DNA of 33,908 nt from Betaproteobacteria bacterium. GTDB taxonomy: Bacteria; Pseudomonadota; Gammaproteobacteria; Burkholderiales; SG8-39. The DNA is taken from the NCBI GenBank assembly GCA_947482825.1, contig CANKMT010000063.1, positions 1 to 33,908 on the forward strand. The letters run 5' to 3'. Of this stretch, positions 15,591-23,248 are shown piece by piece. A model generated the notes under the pieces. The model was given only the letters and a program-made list of their open reading frames with translations, had not been told where the DNA came from and did no database searches. Numbering within the stretch: the first letter of the stretch is position 1; each line of letters begins with the position of its first letter. Both the position numbers and the translations under genes were made by a program.

Positions 15591-16550
15591 ATGAGCCGCA
15601 TTGCCACGCTGTTGATTGCCGTAGTCCTTGCGTTCGCGCCATGCATCGCGGGCTCCCAGGCGTATCCCACGAAACCGATCAAGTTCATCGTGCCGTTCGG
15701 GCCCGGGGGCTCGGGCGACATCACCGCGCGCCTCTTTGCGCGCTACCTCGAGGACCAGTGGAAGCAGCCGGTCGCGGTGGAGAACCGGCCCGGGGCCAAC
15801 GGCCTGATCGGCACCGAGGCGATCAAGAACTCGCCGCCCGACGGCTATACGATCGGCCTCGCTTCCGGATCCACGCACGCGGCGGCGCCCTACCTTTTCA
15901 AGACCCTGCCGTACGACCCGCTGAAGGATTTCGAGCACGTGGGGCTCTTCGGGGTGCTGGGCTCCGCGCTGGTCGTCACGCCGGGCGCGCCGTTCAAGAC
16001 GGTGCCCGAACTCGTGGCGTATTCCAAGGCGAACCCTGGCAAGGTCTTCTTCGGTTATTTCAATACCTCCTCACAGGTGCCGGCCGAGATTCTCAGGGCG
16101 CGCGCCGGCATTCCGATCGAAGGCGTTTCGTACAAAACGATCGCCAATGCCATTCCCGATCTCGTCAGCGGGCGCATCCAGTTCATGTTCATCGACTACG
16201 TGGCGGCCTCAGCGCACATCACTGCGGGGCGCTTCGTCCCAATCGCGATCAGCGAGGCTGGCCGCCTGGAGCGCTGGCCGAACGTTCCGGCGGTGGCGGA
16301 GTTCTACCCTGGCTACGAGATCATGGCTTTCCTCTCGCTCGAAGCGCCTGCGGGAACGCCCAGGCCGGTCGTCGCGCGGCTCAACCAGGCGATGCGCGAT
16401 GCGCAGGCCGACCCGGCCTTCAAGGAAAAGCTCGAAGCCATGGGGCTGCGCCTCACGCCCTACACCGCCGAGCAGTACCGCGAGTTCCTCGTCAAGGAAC
16501 TGCGCAATTGGGCGGGCTACGCAAAGGCCGCGCGCATCGAGCCCCAATAA
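15591..16550 (+). CDS. Bug-family tripartite tricarboxylate transporter substrate-binding protein
   Basis: Third Bug receptor, 319 residues, with a signal peptide (MSRIATLLIAVVLAFAPCIAG) and the signature YPTKPIKFIVPFGPGGSGD. GVSYKTIANAIPDLVSGRIQ replaces the common VPYKG segment, so the binding loop differs from those of the other two receptors. The ribosome site GGGAGAAATC lies ten bases after the aldolase stop. It has no TctAB partner in the window. Probably the receptor for the aldolase operon's substrate. Confidence 0.92.
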   Translation: MSRIATLLIAVVLAFAPCIAGSQAYPTKPIKFIVPFGPGGSGDITARLFARYLEDQWKQPVAVENRPGANGLIGTEAIKNSPPDGYTIGLASGSTHAAAPYLFKTLPYDPLKDFEHVGLFGVLGSALVVTPGAPFKTVPELVAYSKANPGKVFFGYFNTSSQVPAEILRARAGIPIEGVSYKTIANAIPDLVSGRIQFMFIDYVAASAHITAGRFVPIAISEAGRLERWPNVPAVAEFYPGYEIMAFLSLEAPAGTPRPVVARLNQAMRDAQADPAFKEKLEAMGLRLTPYTAEQYREFLVKELRNWAGYAKAARIEPQ

Positions 16551-16559
16551 GACCGGCGC

Positions 16560-17453
16560 GTGAAGATCGTCGACGCCCATTTCCACCTCTGGGACCTGAA
16601 GGCGAACTACTACCCCTGGCTGTCGGACGGGAACCGGCCGTCGGTGGTGGCGGACTACTCGTCGCTGCGCAAGGACTACCTGGTGGCCGACCTGCTCGCC
16701 GACATGGCGGGGCTCGACGTGATCGCCGGCGTGCACATCCAGGCCGAGCACGACCCGCGCGACCACGTGCGCGAAACGCGCTGGCTGCAAGGCGTGGCGG
16801 ATGCCCCGGCGTCGCGCGGTTTTCCGCATGCGATCGTCGCAAACGCCGACTTGGCAGCGCCGGATGCGGAACGCGTGCTCGAAGCGCACTGCGAGTTCCG
16901 CAACGTGCGCGGCATCCGCCAGGCTGCGCACCGGCGGCTCGAGGAAACGCCCCCTTACGACCCGCTCCTCGACCCGAAATGGCTTGCGAATTTCCGCCTG
17001 ATGGCGAAGTACCGGCTGTCTTTCGACCTGCAGCTCTTCCCCGAGCAGGTGGATGCCGCCGTGTCGTTGATGCGCGCGAATCCGGATGTGCAGTTCATCC
17101 TGACCCATTGCGGCATTCCCTTGTGGCCGGAGCCCGCGCGGAGGGTGGTTTGGCGCCAAAGCATTCCGAAGCTGGCGGCCTGCCCGAACGCCGCAGTCAA
17201 GATCTCCGGTTTCGGCCTTTACGACACACATTGGGACGCCAAGAGCATCGATCCGATCGTCGCGCCGGTCGTCGAGGCCTTCACGCCTGCGCGCTGCTTG
17301 CTGGCGAGCAACTTTCCGGTCGAGCGGATCGTGCGCAAGTACGCCGACGTCTGGCGGATCTACGGCGAGTATTTCGCGGGCTGGTCGCAGGAGGAACGCG
17401 AAGCCCTCTTCTTTCGCAATGCCCTGCGGTACTACCGCATCGACCTTCGCTGA
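16560..17453 (+). CDS. Amidohydrolase-2 family metal-dependent hydrolase (lactonase/decarboxylase-like)
   Basis: A 297-residue TIM-barrel hydrolase of the COG3618 type. VDAHFHLWD carries the metal pair H7 and H9; YYPWLSDG follows as in fuconolactonase-like members; QFILTHCGIP supplies another metal histidine and LLASNFPVERI the late acidic/asparagine region. It starts at GTG 16560, nine bases after the receptor stop, with no clear ribosome site. Family members open sugar lactones or hydrolyse or decarboxylate pyrone dicarboxylates. Next to an HpcH aldolase, a lactone-opening step is the best guess. Confidence 0.87.
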   Translation: MKIVDAHFHLWDLKANYYPWLSDGNRPSVVADYSSLRKDYLVADLLADMAGLDVIAGVHIQAEHDPRDHVRETRWLQGVADAPASRGFPHAIVANADLAAPDAERVLEAHCEFRNVRGIRQAAHRRLEETPPYDPLLDPKWLANFRLMAKYRLSFDLQLFPEQVDAAVSLMRANPDVQFILTHCGIPLWPEPARRVVWRQSIPKLAACPNAAVKISGFGLYDTHWDAKSIDPIVAPVVEAFTPARCLLASNFPVERIVRKYADVWRIYGEYFAGWSQEEREALFFRNALRYYRIDLR

Positions 17454-17464
17454 GGAATCCCGCC

Positions 17465-18100
17465 ATGCGCCTTTTCACCACGCCGGCCTCCCCCTGGGTG
17501 CGCAAGTGCCTCGTCACCGCGATGGAACTGGGCATCGATTCGAGGATCGAGCGAATCCCGACGCGCTGGCCGCACACTTGGGCGACGCACACCGTGGACT
17601 TCGCCCCCGAGTTCATTGCGGCCACGCCCGTGGGACGCATCCCGGCGCTGGTGACCGACGATGGCGTGCACCTCGTGGACTCGACCGCGATCTGCGACTA
17701 CTTCAACGCCGAACTCGGCGGCTACCGGCTGCTGCCTGCGAGCGGGGAGAAGCGCTGGAAGCTGCAATCCATCATCTCGATCGCCAGCGGCCTGGTCGAA
17801 GCGCAAGTCGCCCGGCGGGCCGAGTCGCTGCGCGACCCGGTGGAAAAGTCGGAGGACTTCATCGAGAAGATGCGCGCCCGGGAACACCGCTGCTATCGCG
17901 CGATCGAGCCCCTGGTGCCCTGGTTCGAGGGCGAAGCCGACCTCGCGCAGATCTCGGTGGCCGTGGGCTGCAGCTATTGCGATTTCCGCTACAAGGAGGA
18001 CTGGCGCGCGGGCAACCCGCAACTCACGCGCTGGTTCGAGCGATTTGTGCGGCGCCCATCGATGCAGGCGACCATGCCGGGCGAGACGCCTCAGCATTGA
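17465..18100 (+). CDS. Glutathione S-transferase family protein
   Basis: A 211-residue cytosolic GST. The thioredoxin-like N-terminal part is MRLFTTPASPWVRKCLVTAMELGI; TPVGRIPALVTDDGVHLVDSTAICDYF contains the cis-proline and the glutathione gamma-glutamyl-binding D-S pair. The C-terminal helical domain follows from about residue 85. The ribosome site GAGGAATCCCGCC precedes ATG 17465. It ends the aldolase operon and may act on a reactive intermediate; substrate unknown. Confidence 0.88.
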   Translation: MRLFTTPASPWVRKCLVTAMELGIDSRIERIPTRWPHTWATHTVDFAPEFIAATPVGRIPALVTDDGVHLVDSTAICDYFNAELGGYRLLPASGEKRWKLQSIISIASGLVEAQVARRAESLRDPVEKSEDFIEKMRAREHRCYRAIEPLVPWFEGEADLAQISVAVGCSYCDFRYKEDWRAGNPQLTRWFERFVRRPSMQATMPGETPQH

Positions 18101-18172
18101 GCGGCCGGCGCACCTCATCTGCCTCAACCTGATCACGATGCTGAAGCACAGCGCGCGGCGCCGAGGCGCCGG

Positions 18173-18394
18173 CTAGTGCGGGGCGCAGGAACCCGGCCCG
18201 TCCGGATGGCCGCACGAGCCGCGGGGGCCGGCGGCAGGCGCGGCTTGCGGGCCTGAATTCGCCGTGGCAAACACCGACAGCTTCTTTTCGAGCTCGGTCG
18301 AACGGCAGCTCGGGCAGTCGGGGACGCTGCCGGAGCGCACGAGCGTCTCGAATTCATGGTTGCATTGCCTGCGGGCGTATTCATAGATCGGCAT
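18173..18394 (-). CDS. FmdB-like zinc-ribbon protein with a missing cysteine
   Basis: A 73-residue protein beginning MPIYEYARRQCNHEFE, the hallmark of FmdB-family putative regulatory proteins. The family has CxxC here; this copy has RxxC (Arg8, codon CGC where TGC is expected), while the second pair is intact in DCPSCRS. Zinc binding may be weakened. The C-terminal tail is low-complexity and rich in Gly, Pro and Ala. ATG 18394 has GGAG at good spacing. It lies 107 bases after the permease gene on the same strand and has its own promoter candidate. Function of the family is poorly known (linked to amidase and formamidase expression). Confidence 0.75.
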   Translation of the reverse strand: MPIYEYARRQCNHEFETLVRSGSVPDCPSCRSTELEKKLSVFATANSGPQAAPAAGPRGSCGHPDGPGSCAPH

Positions 18395-18426
18395 GCTGAT
18401 CTCCGCTCGGGTTCGTCGATGCCGCC

Positions 18427-18456
18427 ATTCTAGGGGCACCCCGGAAATGTCAGCAA
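18427..18456 (-). promoter_or_regulatory. Sigma-70-like promoter for the FmdB-like gene
   Basis: On the minus strand, TTGCTG (complement of 18451-18456) and TAGAAT (complement of 18427-18432) are 18 bases apart and lie about 33 bases before the ATG. They match four and five consensus bases. Prediction only. Confidence 0.4.
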
Positions 18457-18501
18457 GTTCACCGGAGCGCCAATAGCGGAGCGGGTTTCATGCCACAAAT
18501 G

Positions 18502-19875
18502 TCAGGAGTGCCCGGGCGTTGCGCGGACCCCCGCCTTCCTTTGCGCGCGGACCCACGCCATCGGCACCAGTCCGATCGCGATGCCGCCGGCGCCGATCGC
18601 GAGCGTGGTCCAGTCCATGGCGCGCGCCGCGAGCGCGGCCGCCGTCCAAAGCGCAATAGCGCTGGCGAGCGGCCAGGCGACTGCCAACAAGAAGACCGGG
18701 GCCGAACGCGCCTTGCGGAACTGCCAGGCGCAGGCGACGGCCGTCAGCCCGTAATAGAACGCGATTTCCAGCCCGATGGCATTGATGGAGGCTTTGAGGA
18801 TCGCTTCGACGTCCGGGAAGGCGAGCGAGAAGGCCAGCAGGGCCAGGCCGACTGCGAGGATGAGGTAGTTCGCCAGGTGCGGCGTCCCCCATCGCACATG
18901 GATGCGGGACCATCGCCGGTGCATTTCACCGGCGCGCGCCTTGGCGAACAGGGTCCGGGCGAATTGCAGCAGCGAGGTTTCCAACGTGCCGACACTGCTC
19001 AGCATGACCGCGATCACCGCCAGGTAGCTCCAGGGCCTTGGCACGAGTTTTTCGGCGATGGCGAACAGGACGTTCGACCCGGAGTCGCGGATTTCCGGTT
19101 CACTCAGCACGGCGAGAGTCACCAAGGCCAGCGTCACGAAGGCGAGGATGATGACGAGCATCGCAATCGAGGCGGCCCGCCCCGGCGTGCGACCGGAGTC
19201 GCGCGTTTCTTCGCTCACGTTCAGCGAGACATCCCAGCCCCAGAAGAAGAACAGCGCGATCACGGCGCCTGCGGCGAACGACTCCGGCGTGAACGCGGCG
19301 GGCGAGAAGGCGGCCCACGACAGGTTTTCGGTCAGCCGCGGCCCGAACTGCCAGAGGGCCGCGATCGTCAGGCCTCCGAGCACCGCGATTTCGGTCGCGG
19401 TCATGCACGCCTGGACCACGCCGGTGACGTGCATGCCGCGCACCACCACCGCGCTGACCACGATGAGCCAGCACGCCGCGACGCCGACGACATGCGCCTT
19501 GCTCGCCGCGAGCTCGGGTGCGGCGAGAAGGAGAGTCGCGGTCGCTGCCGGGAGGGTCGCCGACACCATGAACAAAGCCGAGGATACCAGCACGGTCCAG
19601 CCGGTGAGAAATCCCAGGTCCCGGCTGAGCACCCGGCCGACCCAGGCGTAGGACGCGCCGGAATCCGGGTAGACGCTGTTGAGGTAGACGAACGCGAAGG
19701 TAATCCCGACCATGATCAGCCCGCAGTACAACAGGCTCGCCGGCGCAAGCGCGCCCACGGCGGCCACCAGCGCGGCGGTCGATGCGGCGATGCTGTAGGA
19801 AGGCGCCGTGCCCGCCACGCCGATGGCGACCGAGTGCACCAGGCCCAGGGCGTCCTTGCGAAGTCCGGTTGACAT
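18502..19875 (-). CDS. APC-superfamily amino acid/polyamine permease
   Basis: A permease of about 457 residues with roughly 12 membrane helices. Near the N-terminus, GVAGTAPSYSIAASTAAL is the unwound helix-1 substrate-binding motif, and YPDSGASYAWVGRVL is the conserved loop after helix 2. FFFWGWDVSLNVSEETRDSGRTPGRA corresponds to helix 6 and the following loop. I chose ATG 19875; a TTG at 19899 would add eight residues, and neither has a clear ribosome site. It is divergent from the Phd/VapC module. The substrate may be an amino acid or amine. Confidence 0.88.
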   Translation of the reverse strand: MSTGLRKDALGLVHSVAIGVAGTAPSYSIAASTAALVAAVGALAPASLLYCGLIMVGITFAFVYLNSVYPDSGASYAWVGRVLSRDLGFLTGWTVLVSSALFMVSATLPAATATLLLAAPELAASKAHVVGVAACWLIVVSAVVVRGMHVTGVVQACMTATEIAVLGGLTIAALWQFGPRLTENLSWAAFSPAAFTPESFAAGAVIALFFFWGWDVSLNVSEETRDSGRTPGRAASIAMLVIILAFVTLALVTLAVLSEPEIRDSGSNVLFAIAEKLVPRPWSYLAVIAVMLSSVGTLETSLLQFARTLFAKARAGEMHRRWSRIHVRWGTPHLANYLILAVGLALLAFSLAFPDVEAILKASINAIGLEIAFYYGLTAVACAWQFRKARSAPVFLLAVAWPLASAIALWTAAALAARAMDWTTLAIGAGGIAIGLVPMAWVRAQRKAGVRATPGHS

Positions 19876-19903
19876 GTGGGAAAGATTCGGATCGTTCAAG
19901 TCG

Positions 19904-19942
19904 TTTACAGTAGCACTCGAACAACGTACACTTTATCTGTAC
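19904..19942 (+). promoter_or_regulatory. Promoter and operator of the Phd/VapC module
   Basis: TTTACA (19904-19909) and TACACT (19927-19932) are 17 bases apart and form a good sigma-70 promoter. The inverted repeat GTACA-N7-TGTAC (19926-19930 and 19938-19942) covers the -10 and the expected start point, as expected for an autorepressed antitoxin promoter. It could also affect the divergent permease gene. Confidence 0.55.
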
Positions 19943-19965
19943 ACATCGCCGCAAGCGGACATTCC

Positions 19966-20211
19966 ATGCGTAAAGCAACCAGGAACGAAGTCAACGTCAC
20001 CGAGCTCCGCCAGAACCTCCCGGCTTATCTCGCCGAAGTGGGCAAAGGCCGGGAGATCGAGGTGACGTCGCGCGGCAGGGTCATCGCGCGCATCGTGCCG
20101 GGCGGTGATCCCCGCCAGGAGGCGCGGGAGCGCCTCGCTGCCGCCCGCAAGCTCAGCAGGGTCGGTGATGTCGTGAGCCCGACCGGGGAGAAGTGGGACG
20201 CCGAACGTTGA
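19966..20211 (+). CDS. Phd/YefM-type antitoxin
   Basis: An 81-residue antitoxin. NEVNVTELRQNLPAYLAEVGKGREIEVTSRGRVIARIVP is the Phd/YefM fold that binds DNA as a dimer; the tail (RKLSRVGDVVSPTGEKWDAER) would wrap the toxin. ATG 19966 matches family starts; the frame is open further upstream but runs over the promoter. It overlaps the toxin gene by four bases (TTGA), so translation is coupled. Confidence 0.85.
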   Translation: MRKATRNEVNVTELRQNLPAYLAEVGKGREIEVTSRGRVIARIVPGGDPRQEARERLAAARKLSRVGDVVSPTGEKWDAER

Positions 20212-20600
20212 TCGTCCTCGACACCCATGTTTTGATCTATGACGCGTTGGCGCCGGGCAAGCTCTCAGCCCGCGCCCGCAAGGCGATCGACTCGGCCTTT
20301 GCGGACAGGGAACTGGCCTGCAGCGACATCAGTCTTTGGGAGATTGCGATGCTGGCGTCGCGCAAGCGTCTCGATCTCTCGGTGGATGTGCGCCAGTTCC
20401 TCGAAGACCTGATTGCCGCGCGTGACATCCGGGTGATGCCGATCACGGCCGAAATCGCCGTGCTTTCGCAGGCCGAAATGTTTTCCCATGGGGATCCTGC
20501 TGATCGCCTGATCGCGGGCACGGCGCTCTACCATCAGGCGCAGCTCGTGACCTCGGATGCGCAATTGCGCAAATTGAAGCAAGTTGCCACCGTCTGGTGA
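20208..20600 (+). CDS. vapC: VapC-family PIN-domain toxin
   Basis: A 130-residue PIN ribonuclease. The acidic residues are D5 (IVLDTHVLI), E45 (ISLWEIAML), D96 and D99 (SHGDPADRLIAGTA), the usual VapC set. A TTG at 20208 overlapping the antitoxin stop gives the standard N-terminus MIVLDTH; a GTG at 20193 is in frame but has its ribosome site too close. Members cut tRNA or rRNA; the target is not visible here. Confidence 0.85.
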   Translation: MIVLDTHVLIYDALAPGKLSARARKAIDSAFADRELACSDISLWEIAMLASRKRLDLSVDVRQFLEDLIAARDIRVMPITAEIAVLSQAEMFSHGDPADRLIAGTALYHQAQLVTSDAQLRKLKQVATVW

Positions 20601-20908
20601 GGGCACGCGGGTGTCTGCCATTTGCGCTATTGAGTCATCCCGGTGATGCGGTAAAGTAGCCTTTGCCGGGTACGATCGTGGACGGCGTCGGGCAATCAGC
20701 GGGGGAGGCAGTGACACCAGGGGCAAAGCTACTCTTGCGCGGCGTGCTGGTGGCAGGTGCCGCCGTCGTCATCGCGCTCGGCGCAGCCCGCACGAGCTGG
20801 CACCGGGCGCTCGAAAACACCTACTCCAGCGCGCGGCCATCGCCAGCCCGGCCAGCAAGGGGATCTCGATTTGCCCACAATCCGGCACTGACCAACAAGG
20901 TGAAGCAC
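20601..20908. other. Gap between the VapC-like toxin and amidase genes
   Basis: A 308-base stretch with no assured gene. It holds a weak promoter (TTGAGT 20630-20635, TAAAGT 20652-20657, 16 bases apart). The amidase frame is open through it; from a GTG at 20711, just after GGGGGAGGCA, it would encode a hydrophobic segment (LLLRGVLVAGAAVVIALGAA) and a Pro/Arg-rich linker. This could be a membrane-anchor form of the amidase, or only a chance open frame in GC-rich DNA. Confidence 0.4.
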
Positions 20909-22366
20909 ATGAACGACTGGGCTTATCAATCCGCGACCGCCATGGCGCGCGCGATGCGCGAACGGCGAATCGGCTGCGTCGAGCTTCTCGATCTGCATCT
21001 CGAACGGGTCCGGCGCCACAATCCAGCGCTGAATGCGATCATCGCGCTCGATTCCGACCGCGCTCGCGCGCGCGCCCGCGAGGCCGACGCAGCGAGCGCG
21101 CGAGGCGAATCCTGGGGTCCGCTGCACGGCGTGCCGATGACCGTCAAGGAGGCCTTCGACGTGGCGGGCTTGCCGACCACCTGGGGCCTACCAGAACTGC
21201 GCGACAATATCGCGGACGCCAACGCGGCGAGCGTCGAGGGATTGCTCGGCGCGGGCGCGATCATCTTCGGCAAGACGAATGTTCCGCTCCTGCTCGGGGA
21301 CTGGCAGACCTTTAACGCGATCCACGGCACCACCAACAATCCGTGGGATCTGGCGCGCACCCCGGGCGGTTCATCGGGGGGCGCGGCCGCCGCGCTCGCC
21401 ACCGGCATGAGCGCGCTCGAGTTGGGCAGCGATATCGGCTCCTCGATCCGCAATCCGGCACATTACTGTGGCGTCTACGGACACAAACCGAGCTTCGGTA
21501 TCGTGCCGCAGCACGGCCATTGGATTCCGGGTGCGCATGTGCCTCTCGACGTTCTGGTCTGCGGTCCGCTCGCGCGCAGTGCCGCAGATCTCGCCCTCGC
21601 GCTCCAGGTTATCGCCGGGCCGGAGCCGTTCGATCGGCCGGCGTGGACGCTCAAGCTGCCCGCACCACGCAAGACCGCTCTGCGGGAATTTCGTATTGCG
21701 CTCATCCTCGAGGATCCGAACTGCGCGGTGGATCGCATAGTGACCGACCGGATCCAGGGGATCGCCGATGCCGCCGCCCGGGCCGGCGCCCGCGTCGATG
21801 ACAAGGCGCGGCCGCGCATCGACACGCTGCGCGCGCACGCCCTGTATCTGCAACTGCTGCGCGGTGCGACCGGGGCGCTGCTTGGTGAAGACGCTTTCGC
21901 GCAGACGCGCGCGAAGGCCGCGCAACTCGCGGCGCACGACCAGAGCTATGGCGCACGCGTGTTGCGCGCAACCGTCCAGGATCATCGTAGATGGTTCGCG
22001 GCGCATGTGGAGCGTCAGGCGCTGCGCGCGGCATGGGCGGCGTTCTTTGAGGAGTACGACGTGGTGCTTTGCCCGGTCGCTGCATCGGCGGCGTTCCCGC
22101 ACGACCAGCAACGCGAGCGGCCCGATCGCCGGATCATCGTCAATGGGCGCGAGGAGGACTACAACGCGCAGCTTTACTGGGCAGGGATTGCCAGCCTTCC
22201 CAACCTGCCGGCAACGGCTGCACCGGCGGGGCGCACGCCCGGCGGACTGCCGGTCGGCGTGCAGATCATGGGACCGTACCTGGAAGACCACACCACAATC
22301 GAGTTCGCGCGACTGCTCGCCGAAGTCAGCGAGGGGTTCGTACCGCCGCCGAGCTATGTAGACTAG
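20909..22366 (+). CDS. Amidase (amidase-signature family)
   Basis: A 485-residue amidase-signature enzyme that hydrolyses an amide to acid and ammonia or amine. The Ser-cisSer-Lys triad is intact: K80 (PMTVKEAFDVAG), S155 (PGGSSGGAAAALATG) and S179 (GSDIGSSIRNPA); spacings of 75 and 24 residues equal those of FAAH. ATG 20909 follows AAGGTGAAGCAC. ALYLQLLRGATGALL and NLPATAAPAGRTPGGLPVGVQIMGPY are late family segments. It is followed by an isochorismatase-like hydrolase and faces a peptide ABC transporter; together they may take up and break down amides, which is inference. Confidence 0.92.
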   Translation: MNDWAYQSATAMARAMRERRIGCVELLDLHLERVRRHNPALNAIIALDSDRARARAREADAASARGESWGPLHGVPMTVKEAFDVAGLPTTWGLPELRDNIADANAASVEGLLGAGAIIFGKTNVPLLLGDWQTFNAIHGTTNNPWDLARTPGGSSGGAAAALATGMSALELGSDIGSSIRNPAHYCGVYGHKPSFGIVPQHGHWIPGAHVPLDVLVCGPLARSAADLALALQVIAGPEPFDRPAWTLKLPAPRKTALREFRIALILEDPNCAVDRIVTDRIQGIADAAARAGARVDDKARPRIDTLRAHALYLQLLRGATGALLGEDAFAQTRAKAAQLAAHDQSYGARVLRATVQDHRRWFAAHVERQALRAAWAAFFEEYDVVLCPVAASAAFPHDQQRERPDRRIIVNGREEDYNAQLYWAGIASLPNLPATAAPAGRTPGGLPVGVQIMGPYLEDHTTIEFARLLAEVSEGFVPPPSYVD

Positions 22367-22433
22367 ACGAGAAGAGGGGGCTCCACCCCCTCCTCAAGAC
22401 CTCCCCGGGACGAGAAGAGGGGGCTGCGCCCCT
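22366..22433. repeat. Duplicated GC-rich hairpin repeat between the amidase and isochorismatase genes
   Basis: GACGAGAAGAGGGGGCT occurs at 22366-22382 and again at 22409-22425. The first copy forms GAGGGGG-N5-CCCCCTC (22374-22392) just after the amidase stop and could end transcription, though without a T-run. The second forms AGGGGGC-TGC-GCCCCT with one bulge. A related third hairpin lies at 23220-23244. Confidence 0.7.
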
Positions 22434-22477
22434 GGGTGCTATCCTGCTTTTTTTCGGAAACCATGGAGCGTAGACAG

Positions 22478-23188
22478 ATGCCATCCCATGAGGAACTTGT
22501 CGCTCACAAGCAGGCCCGCATCAATGCGATCCACCGCATGGATCCCAAGCGCACGGCGCTGTTGATCATCGATATGCAGCGAAGCTTCATGGACCCCAAG
22601 GCGTCGCTGGCGGTCCCGCAGGCATGGGACGTCGTGCCCCCGATCAAGTCCCTGCTGGAGTTCTGCCGCAAGGCAGGAATATTGGTGATTTTTACCGAGT
22701 TCGTTGCCTCTCCGACCGTTCCCTGTCTGCGCGTCGATCCGTTCGGCCCAGAGCACCTCCCGGCGGTCCCGGGTCAGCCCACCGGTTGGGGAGTTGCCTC
22801 AGGCAACAGCAACCCTGGAGCGTCAGGTCCGGAGGACCCAGCCACGATCGACGGGTTGAAGCCGCTTCCGACGGAATTGGTGGTCCGGGGCTACACCTTG
22901 GACAAGTTCTATGGGACGCCGCTCGACTTGGCCCTCCGCGCCCAGGACATTCGCTATCTGCTCATGACGGGAATCATGGCCGATCTCTGCCTTGGCGCCA
23001 CGCTCTTCAGCGCCGCCATGCGCGAATATCGCGTCACGGCCCTGACGGACTGTACCGCCACCATGTGGCCGAACATCCTCGAGGCGGTCAATGACATCTT
23101 CGGACGCAAGTTGGCGCGCCTGATGACCTCCGTCGAGGCCCGCGAGGAGCTGGAGGAGCAGCTCAAACCAGGCCGATCGACCCCCTGA
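22478..23188 (+). CDS. Isochorismatase-like (cysteine) hydrolase
   Basis: A 236-residue hydrolase of the isochorismatase/nicotinamidase superfamily. The triad is D32 (ALLIIDMQRSF), K143 (YTLDKFYGTPLD) and C171 (GIMADLCLGATLFSA). Active cysteine members cleave amides or carbamoyl groups, so this is more likely an amidohydrolase than a true isochorismatase. ATG 22478 has GGAG nine bases upstream; ATG 22463 is in frame but overlaps that site. The gene sits between GC-rich hairpins and follows the amidase. Confidence 0.88.
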   Translation: MPSHEELVAHKQARINAIHRMDPKRTALLIIDMQRSFMDPKASLAVPQAWDVVPPIKSLLEFCRKAGILVIFTEFVASPTVPCLRVDPFGPEHLPAVPGQPTGWGVASGNSNPGASGPEDPATIDGLKPLPTELVVRGYTLDKFYGTPLDLALRAQDIRYLLMTGIMADLCLGATLFSAAMREYRVTALTDCTATMWPNILEAVNDIFGRKLARLMTSVEAREELEEQLKPGRSTP

Positions 23189-23190
23189 TT

Positions 23191-23244
23191 GGTCTTCGGG
23201 CAACATCATTGGAAGACCAGAAGAAGGGGCTGCGTCCCCTCTTC
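23191..23244. terminator. Convergent hairpins between the isochorismatase and ABC ATPase genes
   Basis: Two stems lie in the 60-base convergent gap: GGTCTTC-N14-GAAGACC (23191-23218) and GAAGAAGGGG-N6-CCCCTCTTC with one bulged A (23220-23244). The second resembles the hairpins at 22366-22433. There is no long T-run, so termination is inferred from position. Confidence 0.5.
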
Positions 23245-23248
23245 CCGT

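Noticed and set aside
15641..17464. Long open frame upstream of and joined to the glutathione S-transferase
   Set aside because: The GST starts at ATG 17465 with its own ribosome site; the upstream part overlaps the Bug receptor and amidohydrolase in another frame.
18156..18171. CGGCGCC-GA-GGCGCCG palindrome between the GST and FmdB-like genes
   Set aside because: The loop is too short and there is no T-run; such palindromes are frequent at this GC content.
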